Shown: positions 46,059 through 59,753 of the stretch, one piece after another
How the letters are laid out: the number at the start of each line of letters is the position of its first letter
Position numbering within the stretch: position 1 is the stretch's first letter
Assembly: GCA_963573315.1 (NCBI GenBank)
Contig: OY752142.1
Coordinates: forward strand, 248,001 to 312,000
Direction of reading: 5' to 3'
DNA from: Entomortierella parvispora
Lineage: Eukaryota; Mortierellomycota; Mortierellomycetes; Mortierellales; Mortierellaceae
DNA: 64,000 nucleotides
Notes under the pieces: generated by a model
Databases searched by the model: none
What the model saw: the letters and a program-made list of their open reading frames with translations, nothing else
What the model was told of the DNA's origin: nothing
Position numbers and translations under genes: made by a program

Positions 46059-47960
46059 TGTTAGGAAAGGCAACCTCGATCCACTGACCCCACAGACACA
46101 CTCACACCCTGGACCCCCTCGTTTCCCTCTTTGACCAGCTCTCCCTCGACCCACCCACCATGGACCCTGCGACACTGTCTTTCAAATTCCCCCACCCAAC
46201 ACCTTTCAATGGAAAGCGTGATGGGTTCTCCATTCTCAGTTTCCTCAAACGTATGAAGTTCTTCTTTGACGGCGCCGGAATTGCCGAGCCCCGTAAGATT
46301 GTGGTTACGCTCGCATTCGCCGGTGATGAAGTTATCTCCTGGTGGACACTTCTAGACCACATCGTTCGACAATTTCTCCATTCTCCTCTCCACCGAGTTT
46401 AGCCCAGCCAAATTCAAGGAGCATATCCTCGCCCTCACAATGAAAATGACCATGTCGCTGCCATTGAACACCCCTAATGTCATGGCCTATATCACCAAAG
46501 CCCGCGAATACCACCTCCTACTCCAGTCTTACTACGACAATAACTCTGTCCTCAACGACACTATTCGCACCGCTTTTCTCAACGGCGCGCCAGCCCAGCT
46601 TCGTCAGTTGCTGGAGGTCGCCATTATTAATGCCGGTGAGGATGACATCGATCTACCCAAGCTCTTCAAGGCGGAAGAATTCGGGCGCATCTTCCACTCT
46701 GGCGACTCCTCGCTCGGTGCCAAGGCCCTTGCCGTCACAGGATCTTCCGCAGGTATCACCAACTCCATGGCAATGGAAGTTGACAACATCGGTACTTCCA
46801 CCATGGCTTCCCTTCTCCAGACGATCAACAATCTCAGCATCCAGGTCAACAACCTCGAGACACAGCGGCCGCCTTGGTAGACTCACCCCAGAAGAACGCC
46901 AAAACCTCATTAACAAGAATGGCTGTTTCCGTTGCCGTAAATTCAATGCCGGACATATCGCTGCCAATTGCCCCTCGCACTCGACCACTTCTGGCCGATC
47001 TGTCAATCACGTATAGTTTTCTAACGAGAGCAGCTCCCAGTCGGGAAATGCTCCCGGCAACTAAAGTCGGTCCGGACCTCAGTTGTCGAAACTAATTCTA
47101 AAAACCCAGAGCTAAGTAACTCGAATAAAGCTGTTCATGATCCACAAAGACATGTCCCAAACCATAATAAGCGAGCTCACATCCACGATGCTCTGGTTGT
47201 TCTTCCCTTGTCCGCTCATGTACCTAGGTCCTCCGTTACAGATGAGCCGGACCCTCTCGCTATCCCGCTGGCACCTAGCGTACCTCCGTCCAAAAGTCAG
47301 CTGAAAAAGTTAAAGCGTCATGCGATTCGCCTACAGTACACCAATTCACTGTCCAAAAGGCGGAGAACCAACTGCTCACCTTCATTGGATCGGTCAGTGG
47401 TCATCCTGCGAAAATCTTAATTGATGGTGGTGCAGAAGGTCATATTATAAGTTCATCCTTCCAGAAACGACACCAACTCGATCGAACACAATGCTCGCCT
47501 ATCCCCATCCTCCTTCCCAACGGCTCTTCCTCACTCACATCACCCTCGATCGCGGCGACTACTCTGACGCGCTCAACCCTATCCTCTACCCTCTCAACAT
47601 ATACGACCTTATCCTTGGCAAGCCGTGGCTCACCAAAGTTAACCCTAACATTAACTGGCGCACCAATGGCCTTCACTTCAATCACAACGGAATCGACATC
47701 ATCTGGAACTGTCGCGGGTTCAAAGCCGACCACATCCAATCGCCTCCTCCACACTCACATGCACTTTCACGCGATGGCAACCCTACCTGGCTCGGACGTG
47801 TTTCTTGCTCTGATTCGCAACACTCCGAACCCCTCTGAAGAAACTAACGATTCTGAGAAAGCACGTGTAGTTCCATACATGACCCCAGAGGTGCGGTCCA
47901 TTGTATACTGTATTCAAAAATCCACGTTCTCTGCCAGAGCCGCCAAACAAGCAGCGTCGA
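45901..47960 (+). mobile_element. Degenerate Gypsy/Ty3 LTR retrotransposon (5' LTR, gag, protease start)
   Basis: The 5' LTR is followed by an untranslated stretch and a gag frame from the ATG at 46160 (MDPATLSFKFPHPTPFNGKR). Frame changes near 46365 and 46865 break it. A zinc knuckle (CFRCRKFNAGHIAANC, CX2CX6HX4C) sits at about 46920-46970. A retropepsin-like segment (ILIDGGAEGHII) sits at about 47420-47450, and the protease-RT hinge YDLILGKPWLTKVNPNINW at about 47600-47655 in a further frame. Reverse transcriptase, integrase and 3' LTR are absent. The remains stop near 47960. Confidence 0.85.
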
Positions 47961-49180
47961 CGTAGGAACTGCCAGTCCAAGAATCAAAAAATCTTTGGTC
48001 CGTGCACCTTTTCAGTGGACGACGATTCGTTTTGGAAGTGTTGATCTTTCTGCCGATCCTGATTCAGGGACTTGGGGTTCAGTGGGCACGACACTAGAAA
48101 CTGGACGCCAACGGCCCATACCAGGAGGGTTGCTGCACAAGTATCATGCCATGGCCACCTGTAGGAGGAAGAGACAAGTAACTGTCATCCGCCTTGATCA
48201 GTATAGTCTCATTGCTCAGCGTTCAGAAAGAGAGGAGAGAGGTTCATTCCAACAGCAATTTTTCTCAGCGGTTTCACAGTGGAACCAATTCCAGTTTTCA
48301 GTTTTGGGATGCGTTTGCCCAGGGCTTGACGATGGCCATAATATCGGGAATACGATCCTAAGAGGTGAGAGGGGTTGAGGAAGGTGAGGGAAGAGAGATT
48401 GGGAGGAGTGATTTGGGAGGTGAGGCGAAACGGAAGTCCGAATGGCGAGGGAATGAAGCACCTATGAAGGAAGATGAAAGTCGAGATTGGAGGGCATCCT
48501 GAATGAGGGAAGTGATGACAATGCAATGGGTGACGATGGAGGGAAGGGTGAACAAAAGGAAGGAGACAGAGAGGAAGAGTAAGAGGAAGAGAGCAGTGTG
48601 TTGGTGGCGCACACACGGAAGCAGCAGAAGACAAAGACAGGCAGGTGGCTTAGAAAGTCAAGAGTGGGCGAAGCGGCCTGTCGCAGTCTAGCCCTGTCTT
48701 TGTCCTCATCTGCAACTGCCTTCTCCTTGTCCCGCGCCATTCTTGTTCACTGCCGCCACCAAGATTTCACAACAACAACAGGACGAGACCAACAGAGGAC
48801 AAAGAAAAAAAAACTCTGCTTTCCAACGAGGGACCTGTGCTACCGACGTTCTTTTCTCTTCTTTGGTTATTTGTGTAACCATAGCCACACAGGGTGGAAA
48901 ACAAGGGAGCGGGAAGAGGGGCACAGGGGCACTGCTTGCTTTCTTGTCTCTTTTCCCTCTCTGTTTCCTCTTTTCCCTTTTTTTCTCTTCTGCCTCCTCT
49001 TTATCTCCTTCCGCTCCTTCCCCCTCAAGCAAATAATCTTCGCCTACTGATCACACAAAAAGGCTTTCGTAAGAGCTCACTCTCAACCCGAATCACTGGC
49101 CGTTTCTCACGATCGCACAACTTGTGTGCTGTTTGCTGACTTTGTTTTTGCTTTTAACAACTCTCGACAGCATTCCCAGC
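47961..49180 (+). promoter_or_regulatory. Leader of NACHT-WD40 copy D, with 5'UTR intron, and spacer before it
   Basis: From about 48690 the sequence matches the leaders of B and C (CGCGCCATTCTTGTTC, GACGAGACCAAC, CT-rich block, CACAAAAAGGCTTTC). The leader intron is 49069-49170 (GTAAGAG ... CGACAG); the ATG follows at 49181. From 47961 to 48690 I see purine-rich sequence without a gene. Confidence 0.55.
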
Positions 49181-52100
49181 ATGCCACCCTGGTACAAACG
49201 AACCCTCTCCTCGGACGAAGCCATCGCTCGCATAAATACCCACCTCGAGAATGCTCGCAGTACAACAGACCGACGAGGGGCCCAGAGGCAGTGCGACGAG
49301 GCCAAGGAGGCGCTGGAGAGAATAGACATCTCAAAAAGCATCAAGGATAGGGACCGGATCATGGTTGCTTATCGTGAGCATGGCCAAATGCTCGAAAAGT
49401 TGGGACTTGGCGATGAAGCACAGCTCAGTTACAACAAAGCCGACGAATTGAGGTATAATTGACATCTCTTCTATCGATTGTCTGCGATCATCAAGGAGGG
49501 CGAGATTATCATAGTAATGCTCGCTTTCTCTCTCTTGGACAATATTAGCAAGGCAGCAGGTCAGAGCGCGACAGCGCCGCCCTCGACCATTGATAGTATC
49601 CCCACCAGGATCCCCTCTCAGGCGGCGCTTACCTCCAACTCAGTTGCCTTCATTGACGTTGCGGGGACCCACGACAAAAACACTGTTCTCCCAACCATCT
49701 TTACAAAGGATTGTCCACCGCTTGTTAGGCAACGTGTATTTCCAGGACCGGATGAGCGCCTTGTTAGCACTTAACAGCTTGCCCTTTGTCTCGCACTCTT
49801 GCAAGCACCGTCATCGTCTCTGGACAGTCTCACTCCGGAGGCATGCAACTGGCTGAGAGCCACAGAAAAGAATGAGGACGAAAAGGACAGACTCAGGACT
49901 CTGGCGACTGACATCATCCGGGCACTCGTCCTTGATGAACTAAAGGACAGGAAGGCCATACCCAAGGTCGTGTGTCTGGCTGTTGTGCTCGAGAAAGGCG
50001 ACTTTCGGTCCCTTCTCTCCCTGCTGGTAATGTCATCAAGGATTCTCTTCTTCTGGACGTTCAGGCTTTGAATGGACTGGCGCACTTGATCCAGTGTGCA
50101 GATCCTGGATACCTCGAAGCGGATGATCTCGTCAAGATCCTGGGGCTTTTGAGTACCCGCCTCCAAGAGACATTTCAGCAATCACCCCTGCACATTTACG
50201 AGTTGACTGTCACGGTATCGCGTGTCCTCGATGTAATGGCTGATATCAATATTCAAGGTCTGGACCGCGTCAAGTTGCATGAACCTCTTCTTTCGTATCT
50301 GGACCGACTAAAGAGTGACAAGGATCCGTACCTCGTTTACCAAGCAGCGTACGCTCACCAGGCACTGCTGTGTGTTCCTGACGACGAAGATCCATGGCAG
50401 GCAGTCTTGCGACGATCTGGTGCCATCATCAAGGGAGTAGGTGGACTCGCAAACGCGATCAAGGGACTGAATATCACCGAGTTCATCAACGGATTGAGCT
50501 CTATTCAAGAAGGATTCCAAGGCGCAGGTCAGATCATGGGTCTCACCTTGGACGCGTACAATGGGGTGACCGCGCTGAAGGAGAGTGGCCAAGGATTACT
50601 AGAGGCGCTTAAGGGTGGACTGAGTTTCAGTCACAAGCGCGCCTGGTATGCGCCTTGCGTGGTGCGGACAGTTTGATCCAGAGCGGCGAGTTGACCAAGT
50701 TCAAGACATTGGTCTGCGAGGCACCCTGCCGCCGTGATCTGGCCTTCCAATGGGGTATCTGTCAGCGACTCGGATACCTAGCTGCGGGCCCAACATGGGG
50801 TGATAGCTGTCGGAAGGAGGCAATTGCCTTACTGGGGGAAATGTACTGGAACGATGAGGAATGGGGACAGGAACCACGTATCAAGCAATGCATCCTGGAC
50901 ATTCTCTTGCAGCTCTTTCATATTCCTGAGCATCTCCAGAAAGGTATATGTGTGATCCGCGAAATGCCTCAGCAATGTCTGATCTATACAACTGACGCTC
51001 ACATCCCCTTTTCTATTGTCGCGTACTCCTGTATCAGGCCCAATGAATATTACTGCAGAGGGTCTGTTGAGAGACCTGGCGACAGACGGCGATGAGAACA
51101 AACGGGGTCTCTGTACCGCGTGTATCAAAAATGGACCGAGCCCACACTGTTGGAAGGTCGCCATAGCACTTCCCGTTTCATCGTACCTTATCGACAAGGT
51201 TCAAAATAAGCCGTCGGTAGAGCCCGCCTTGCGGATTTATCAACATACTCGGCTTGCGACTCAGGCCCTGCGGCATGGTCTCTATATCCCGCCTGAGGCC
51301 AAGGCTACCCGTGAATCGCCTGATAATGAACTCTTTGATTTGACAACCAAAGTCAACGAGTTCATAGCTGGCGATGGCGATGCAAAAGTATTGCTGCTTT
51401 TTGGAGATTCCGGGGCCGGAAAATCGACATTCAATCTGGAGCTCGAGAAGAATCTCTGGATGGCCTACAAGAATGACAAGAAATGGATTCCTCTCTTCGT
51501 GACATTGCCCGCTATTGAAAACCCAGAGATAGACCTCATCGCCAAGCACTTACGAAGTTGCGACTTTACCGAAGATCAGATCCGTGAACTCAAGTCTTAC
51601 CGCCAATTTGTACTGATCTGCGATGGATATGACGAGTGCCAGAAGAGGGTCAACATCTACAACAGCAATCAATTGAACTGGCCTGGAGGATGGAACGTCA
51701 AGATGGTGATTAGTTGCAGGAGCGAGTTCCTTGGATCTGATTATCGTGAACTTTTCCAGCCAGGCGACCGCAATGACAGAAGACAGGCTATGCTACTCCA
51801 CGAAGCGGTTGTCGCCCCTTTCAGTATGACCAAGATTAGCGACTACATACGAAGCTACGTCTCGTGCCTATCAACCGGTGACTTCTCTTGGAAAGTCGAC
51901 GATGCTTGGAAAGTCGACGACTACGAGAGCGCGATCGAGAACATTCCTAATCTAAAAGAGCTCGTGAGGAACCCATTCTTGTTGTCCTTGGCTCTGGAAG
52001 TGTTGCCAAGTATGGTCGACATATCCAAGGACTTTACATCTAACAAGATATCAAGGATCACACTCTATGACCGGTTCGTGGAACGATGGGTCGAGCGTGG

Positions 52101-54733
52101 TAAGGTACGATTGATTGAAAGATCAAGATCGTTGCCCGAGGACGAGCGCAAAGCGTTTGAGGCTATGTCCGACGATGGATTTACACAACACGCCATCAAG
52201 TTCATTAAGGATTTGGCGGTCGCGATATTTGACAAGCAGGACGGAAGACCTGTGGTTGCTTACTCTCCTATTCAAGACAAGGAGAACTGGAAGACGGCAT
52301 TTTTCGGTCAAGGTGGTGGCAACAGTTTACTAAAGGAGACCTGTCCACTCCAAAGGGCCGGTAACCAATACCGATTTATCCATCGATCTGTTCTTGAGTA
52401 TGGGTTGGTGCGAGCGGTTTATGAGTCACGCAGTTTAGACAAGGACGATAAAGGCTTCATGGAGAAACTGAGTGTTCAGGAAACCAATCCGGACGATTCG
52501 GTCTTGGCCACATTATCTAAGTCGCCGCTATTTCGAAGGAGTTTTGTTAACGAACCGTCTATCATCAATTTCCTGTCCGAACGCGTCCAACAGAATTCCG
52601 AGTTCAAGGATCAGCTCCATCTTCTTGTTGAGACATCGAAGACGGACGATCGATTCAGTCAAACAGCCGCCAACGCAATCTCGATTTTGGTTCGAGCAGG
52701 AATACGATTCAATGGTGCGGATTTGAAGGGAATACGAGTTACTGGTGCGGACCTGAGTGGCGGAGAGTTCGATTCGGCCAACCTCGCAGGAGCAGATTTG
52801 AGAAACTGCATTCTTCGGAACGTCTGGTTGCGTCAGGCTGACCTGAGTGATTCGCAGATGGGAGATGTCGTATTTGGACATCGGCCATATCTCCAAATGG
52901 AGGACATGGTGGCACAATGTGTGTTCTCACCTGATGGAAGGAGCCTGACCGTTGTGCTCAAAGAGGACTCAGTTGAGATCTATGACGCGTCGACTTGGAG
53001 CAGAGTGTACTTCCAAGAAAACACCAGTGCTGCCCGGAGTGTACAAACCGGTGTAATCGCCTCCACCTTGGACGACCATTCCAACATCATGAACAACGAA
53101 CTCAACATTGTAAGGTCTGTGGCGTACACTCCCTGCGGTCAGCGAATCGTCTTAGGCTGCAAGGACGGGTCCGTGCGGCTATGTGATACACAGTCTGGAG
53201 CCTTGATCTCAACTTTGATCGGTCACACTGAGAAGGTTACTTCGGTGGCATGTTCCCCCGATGGGCGGCTGATCGCCTCTGGCAGCGAAGACGACACAGT
53301 GCGATTGTGGGATGCTCAAGCTGCTGTTCTCATCTTTGCTCGGGGGGGGCTCTAATAAGGGTGTTGCATCTGTGGTATTTTCACCTAATAGCCAGCAGAT
53401 TGCCTTCGGCCGCGATGACATGGTTCAACTATGGGCTGCCCGGACTGGCACTCAGAGTCTCACTTTGATTGGCCACAGGGGCATTGTGATGTCGGTGGCG
53501 TACTCTCCCAACTACCGGAAGCGATCTGCTGGCCATTGGGATCGCACTGTGCGACTGTGGGATACTCAGACCGGTTCTCTTATCTCCATCTTGAGTGGTC
53601 ACACGAACGCAATACAATCAGTGACATATTCTCCCAGCGGCCAACAGATTGCGTCAGGCAGCGATGACAAGACTGTGCGACTGTGGCATTCACAGATCGA
53701 CGCTCAAGGATTCACATCGGGAGGTCATACTCGCAATGTTACATCCGTGGCGTATTGTCCCAATAGTCGGAAAATAGTTTCTGGCAGTGAAGACATTACA
53801 ATTCGACTGTGGGATGAGCACACGGGTGCTCTTAGTTCCACATTACGTGGCCGCTACCTAGGTGCATGGTCAGTGGCGTATTCTCCCAACGGACAGCAGA
53901 TTGCCAGCTACGGTTGTTACAGCACTGTGCTACCGTGTGATGTCCAGAATGGTACTATTATCCATGTTTTGAGACAAGGCTACAGCTATTCTGTCTGGTG
54001 TGTGGTATATTCTCCTTGCGGCAAGCAGATCGCCTCTGGTTGTTCGGACGGGACTGTGCGAATGTGGGATACGTCGGCTGGTACACTTATCCGTACCTTG
54101 ATTGGCCACACCGGCTCGGTGAACTCCGTGGCATATTCTCCCAACGGTGAGCACATGGTCTCGGGCGGTTTTGACAAGGATGTTCGACAATGGGATGTGA
54201 TAACTACCACTCTTATTCATACCTTGAGTGGCCATTCTGACTGTGTGAGGTCTGTAACATATTCCCCTGACGGCCAGCAGATCGCCTCTGGGAGTGAGGA
54301 CAAGACCGTGCGACTTTGGAATGCACAGACAGGTGCGCTTTGCTTCACACTAAGTGGCCATGAAAGTGTCGTTACCTCTGTGGCTTATTCCATGGACAGT
54401 AAGCTGATAGCCTCTGGTTGTGTCCACGGCATGCGATTGTGGAGTTCGGATTCTGGTCAATGTTTAGTTGCATTGGGTGGCATGTATGATTCTGTCAACT
54501 CCATTGCTTGGTTGAATGATGTCTCTTTTGTGATCGGCTGCGATGACAACTCCGTTAGCACATGGAAGGTGGCAAAGGATGAAAATGGGATTCGAGTGTG
54601 CCTGCAGTGGCGGTCAGGCCTGAGCAAGCTTGTGTTGTGGAATGCTTCTATCCAAGGGGTGCGTGGCTTGAGCGAGGTGGACCAGCGACTATTCCAGCAG
54701 CGGGAGGCTATCGGCCAGCCGGCTACTGATTGA
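49181..54733 (+). pseudogene. NACHT - pentapeptide - WD40 gene copy D, disrupted
   Basis: Exon 1 (49181 to about 49454) is intact and begins MPPWYKRTL. Exon 2 starts at 49549 after a good acceptor but has TAA at 49772-49774 and 1-bp deletions at about 50029 and 50650, all inside the ARM-like domain. The next intron is intact (50944-51037). Exon 3 is open for 770 codons through NACHT (Walker A GDSGAGKST, Walker B VLICDGYDEC), pentapeptides and the first WD40 blades. It then shifts frame at a G8 run (53342-53349); one G less restores the frame, which then stays open to the TGA at 54731-54733. I count 13 blades, one fewer than in A-C. With exon 2 dead, a full-length product is excluded, but an internally initiated NACHT-pentapeptide protein of about 780 aa is conceivable. 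Confidence 0.88.
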
Positions 54734-55083
54734 CCTGCAGTTCCTAGATTAAAACTCCTAGAAGATTAAAGGGTTTGTTTAACTGGTGGAGGTGATGTGA
54801 AAGCAGAGTCTGCAATATTTCATATTCCCATTTCATGGACCTCCTGTTTATCGACGGCCGCTTGACGGACGACTTCCTGCATTATAGTAGTCCACTTGTT
54901 TAGCTCACAAACAATAATAGAGAATGGAAAAAGTAGACAGCAGTTTATTTTGAAAGCCCCACGAAGTGAGAGAGGAGGGGTCTAGTCTAGTATGAGAATC
55001 TTCAAAAGGGTATTGAACAGCGAAAGACAAAGATCATGAACTACATAAAGGAAGAGGACAAGGACGAGAAGGGGCACTCAAGT
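54734..55083. other. Short convergent gap between NACHT copy D and ARG8
   Basis: 3' flanks of two convergent genes; no coding signal. AATAATAG and AATAAA-like sequences near 54910 could serve as poly(A) signals. Confidence 0.4.
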
Positions 55084-57032
<1,949 letters not shown>

Positions 57033-57358
57033 GGTGGTGATGATGAATGAAGAAGGGGATGAGGAGAAGGGATGGATAAGGAGGAGTGAGGCATATTATA
57101 TGGGGATCTATCCCTGTGTAGCGTGATATCTTTTCTCTGCCTTTGAGTCACGGTGTGTGCTGAGAACCCTGCGTGGGAAGAAAGTGACTGCTTCCGAGGT
57201 ATCTTGCCTTCTATGGCAAATCTGTGCTTTCGTTCCTCTCACACAGGTCGTACCTGGCCAGGCGTACGTTGGGGCACCCTTGCCAAAGACGACCCTTACG
57301 AGAGAGGGCTTTTGTCGACCCACAACGGCTGACTGCCTGTCTGTTCGCCCATCTGTCC

Positions 57359-57390
<32 letters not shown>

Positions 57391-57579
57391 GTCCGTCTGT
57401 CCGTTTGTCTGTTGATCGCGTGTTTGTCTTGTCAATTTGCAACAGTGCTCCGTGGCATCTTGACTCACGGATTTTTCCCTACCTCTGTGCCCAAACATCA
57501 ATTGGACCTGTCAATGGAAACAGCACCTGTGGGTATCAAAGAATCTCTTTATGATGGAGGAGGGTTTTTTTTGTATGTG
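57033..57579. repeat. Intergenic with (TCTG)n microsatellite
   Basis: Promoter side of ARG8 followed by a tetranucleotide array TCTG/TCCG at about 57333-57412. No gene is supported. Confidence 0.7.
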
Positions 57580-59753
57580 CTATGGCTGAGGACGAGAACG
57601 TGGCTGAAACGGATACTCATGTTCTTCGTTTTCAGGCACAAGAGTGCTCGTCGGTGAATATACCTCAACGCGTGCAAGATCGTCATCTCCCCGCCATGAA
57701 TTATCCTGAACAACTCTTACGCTCCCCAGTTCATGGATCGCCTCTTCCTGACCCTGTGGCAGAGCCTGCCTCGGTGCAGCATCTGTTAGATCTTGGTCAC
57801 TCTGTCTCCTCAAGGACCGACCCGATGCCCGGCGCGATCCCTCTACGACCACTCCTCCACTTCTTCTTCGTTCTCTTCTTGATCTTTGGCTTCTCGAACC
57901 TGAGCCTCCTCCTTCTCTACGACCACTGCTCCCGCTCGCGCTTCTAGATCCGCTCTGACGTGTCCGCCTTGGGGTGGACGAGATAGATCCCAGCTCGACC
58001 GCGCTGTCTTTTTCCAGCCTCTTCTTGCGACTGCCTCGGACACTCCCAGACTCGAGGTTAGCAACCGCAATGGCCGCAGCTCGTTTGCATCGACGGTGTC
58101 GAATCACCAATCCTGCAACAATCGCTCCCACCACCACAATCACTGTCAATGACAGTCCGACCTTGATCCAGGGCGAGAATCCAGGCACGTAGAATCGTCC
58201 AGACCATGACCAGTCCCTCATCTTGATGATCGATAACGGCCGATAGACATATCCTGTGGCATTCAATCCTATTCATTTTTTTTTCAAGAAACGTTGGATC
58301 AGATCACAAGCCCTTTGCATAGACAGAAAAAAATTACACCGATCCAATGGCTGTCATCTTTTTCTTTACCTCCAATGACCAAGATTTGTTCATGGGTTGC
58401 CATCTGACAGCTATGGCCTCTGATGCCTCCTGCAGGAAGACCACCAATGGGTCGAGGGAACCAAGTCCAGTTCTGGGTGTTCAAGATCCAGGCATCGGAC
58501 AGAGCACTCTTCCTCTCTCCCCCAATCTTGCCTCCCTGGATCGGATCCTCTCCTCCCATCATAAACACATTCCCGTCTTCCAACACCACCGTGCAGGGCA
58601 TCCATCTTGGCGATGGCACCGAGAACTCTGGGGATGCGGAGCCCACAGTAGAGTTTGAATTCGTAGGGAGCGTGCTGTTGAGAACCCCGATTTTGGTGGC
58701 CTTTGGAGGTGTGGCTGTGGGGCCCTTTTTAGATAAAGCAGCCACAGCATCGGATCCGAGGGTGTACAAAGTATCAAATGGAGCACATCGAACTGGTTGA
58801 CCTAACTCATTCGCCTGGTCACATCCGCCCATGATCAAAGTCGCCTTTAAACGAGGCAGATACAGGACAATAGGTGCGTACAGTCCAGGGACAGAGTCAA
58901 GTGGGCCTGAAAACGACCATGATGCTTTCGAGCTGCTTTTGTTTGCTTTCAGGATAGAGAGCGTGTTTGTCACATTCATGGAGCCGTCTAGTCCTCCAAA
59001 CTGAAGTACCGTCCCCACTGTGCTATCGAGGCTCATGCCTGGCGATAATAACTGGAAGACTGGCGAGGGCGCTGGTGATGGTGACGGTGACGGGGATGTC
59101 GAAGGAGATGGAGATGTGGATGGGGACGGCGATGAAGCTGATGGATCGACATCTTTGGCCGGAGCAGGCGTCGTCGTCGTTGGGATTGTTGTATTCTCTT
59201 TAGGCAGATCAGGTCCTTGGGTCCATGTATTTGAACTGAGATCAAAGATCGCCACCGTAGAGATTGAAGTTGAAGTTGAAGCAGATCCCGATGGGTGCTT
59301 GCCTCGTGTTCCTCCGATCACAAGCCGGCTTTGATCCTGGGTTGTCGCCTCGGGCGCCATGGCGGTGGCAAAGGTCTCTGGCAGGAACTGCCATGGCAGA
59401 TTAGAAGTGTTGTCATTGTCGACACGGAACCCCTTAGCCAGGGACAGACTGACAAATTGTGAGGTAAGCGACAAAGGATCCGAAGCATTGACAAGACCTC
59501 CGTAGACAAAGAGCCTGGACCCCACCAAGGCCGTAGTCGAATAGCTCACAGGTTGAAACGACGTGGTTGCACAACATGCGGGCGCGGCCAGCGTGGCGAG
59601 GAGAAGGAGAGAGGCTGAGGGTGCTGAGAGCAAGCGGGGGCGACTTTTGCTTTTATGTGTTGAGGGGTATGATGTCGCTACTGTTGCTGTCGCTGTCGCT
59701 GTCGTCGTAGGGTTGTGAAGAGATGACAGCAATGTGTCCCTTGTCCTTGTCAT
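57580..59753 (-). CDS. Kelch-repeat single-pass membrane protein
   Basis: Exons 59753-58370 and 58268-57580, phase 1 (GTAAAG ... ATAG); 690 aa. A hydrophobic segment near residues 40-60 (SLLLLATLAAPACC) acts as signal peptide or anchor after a Thr/Ala-rich start. The ectodomain carries kelch-type strands (LFVYGG, LVIGG, LQFGG, LIMGG, VFMMGG, ILVIGG), with a Ser/Pro-repeat insert (about 205-230) expanded from (SPSP/STSP) codons. After YVYRPL the transmembrane helix WIKVGLSLTVIVVVGAIVAG leads to a 170-residue basic, Ser/Arg-rich cytoplasmic tail. The architecture is that of the attractin-like kelch receptors common in Mortierella-type fungi. Ligand and role unknown. It resembles the gene at 866-2419, where the corresponding anchor is out of frame. 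Confidence 0.85.
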
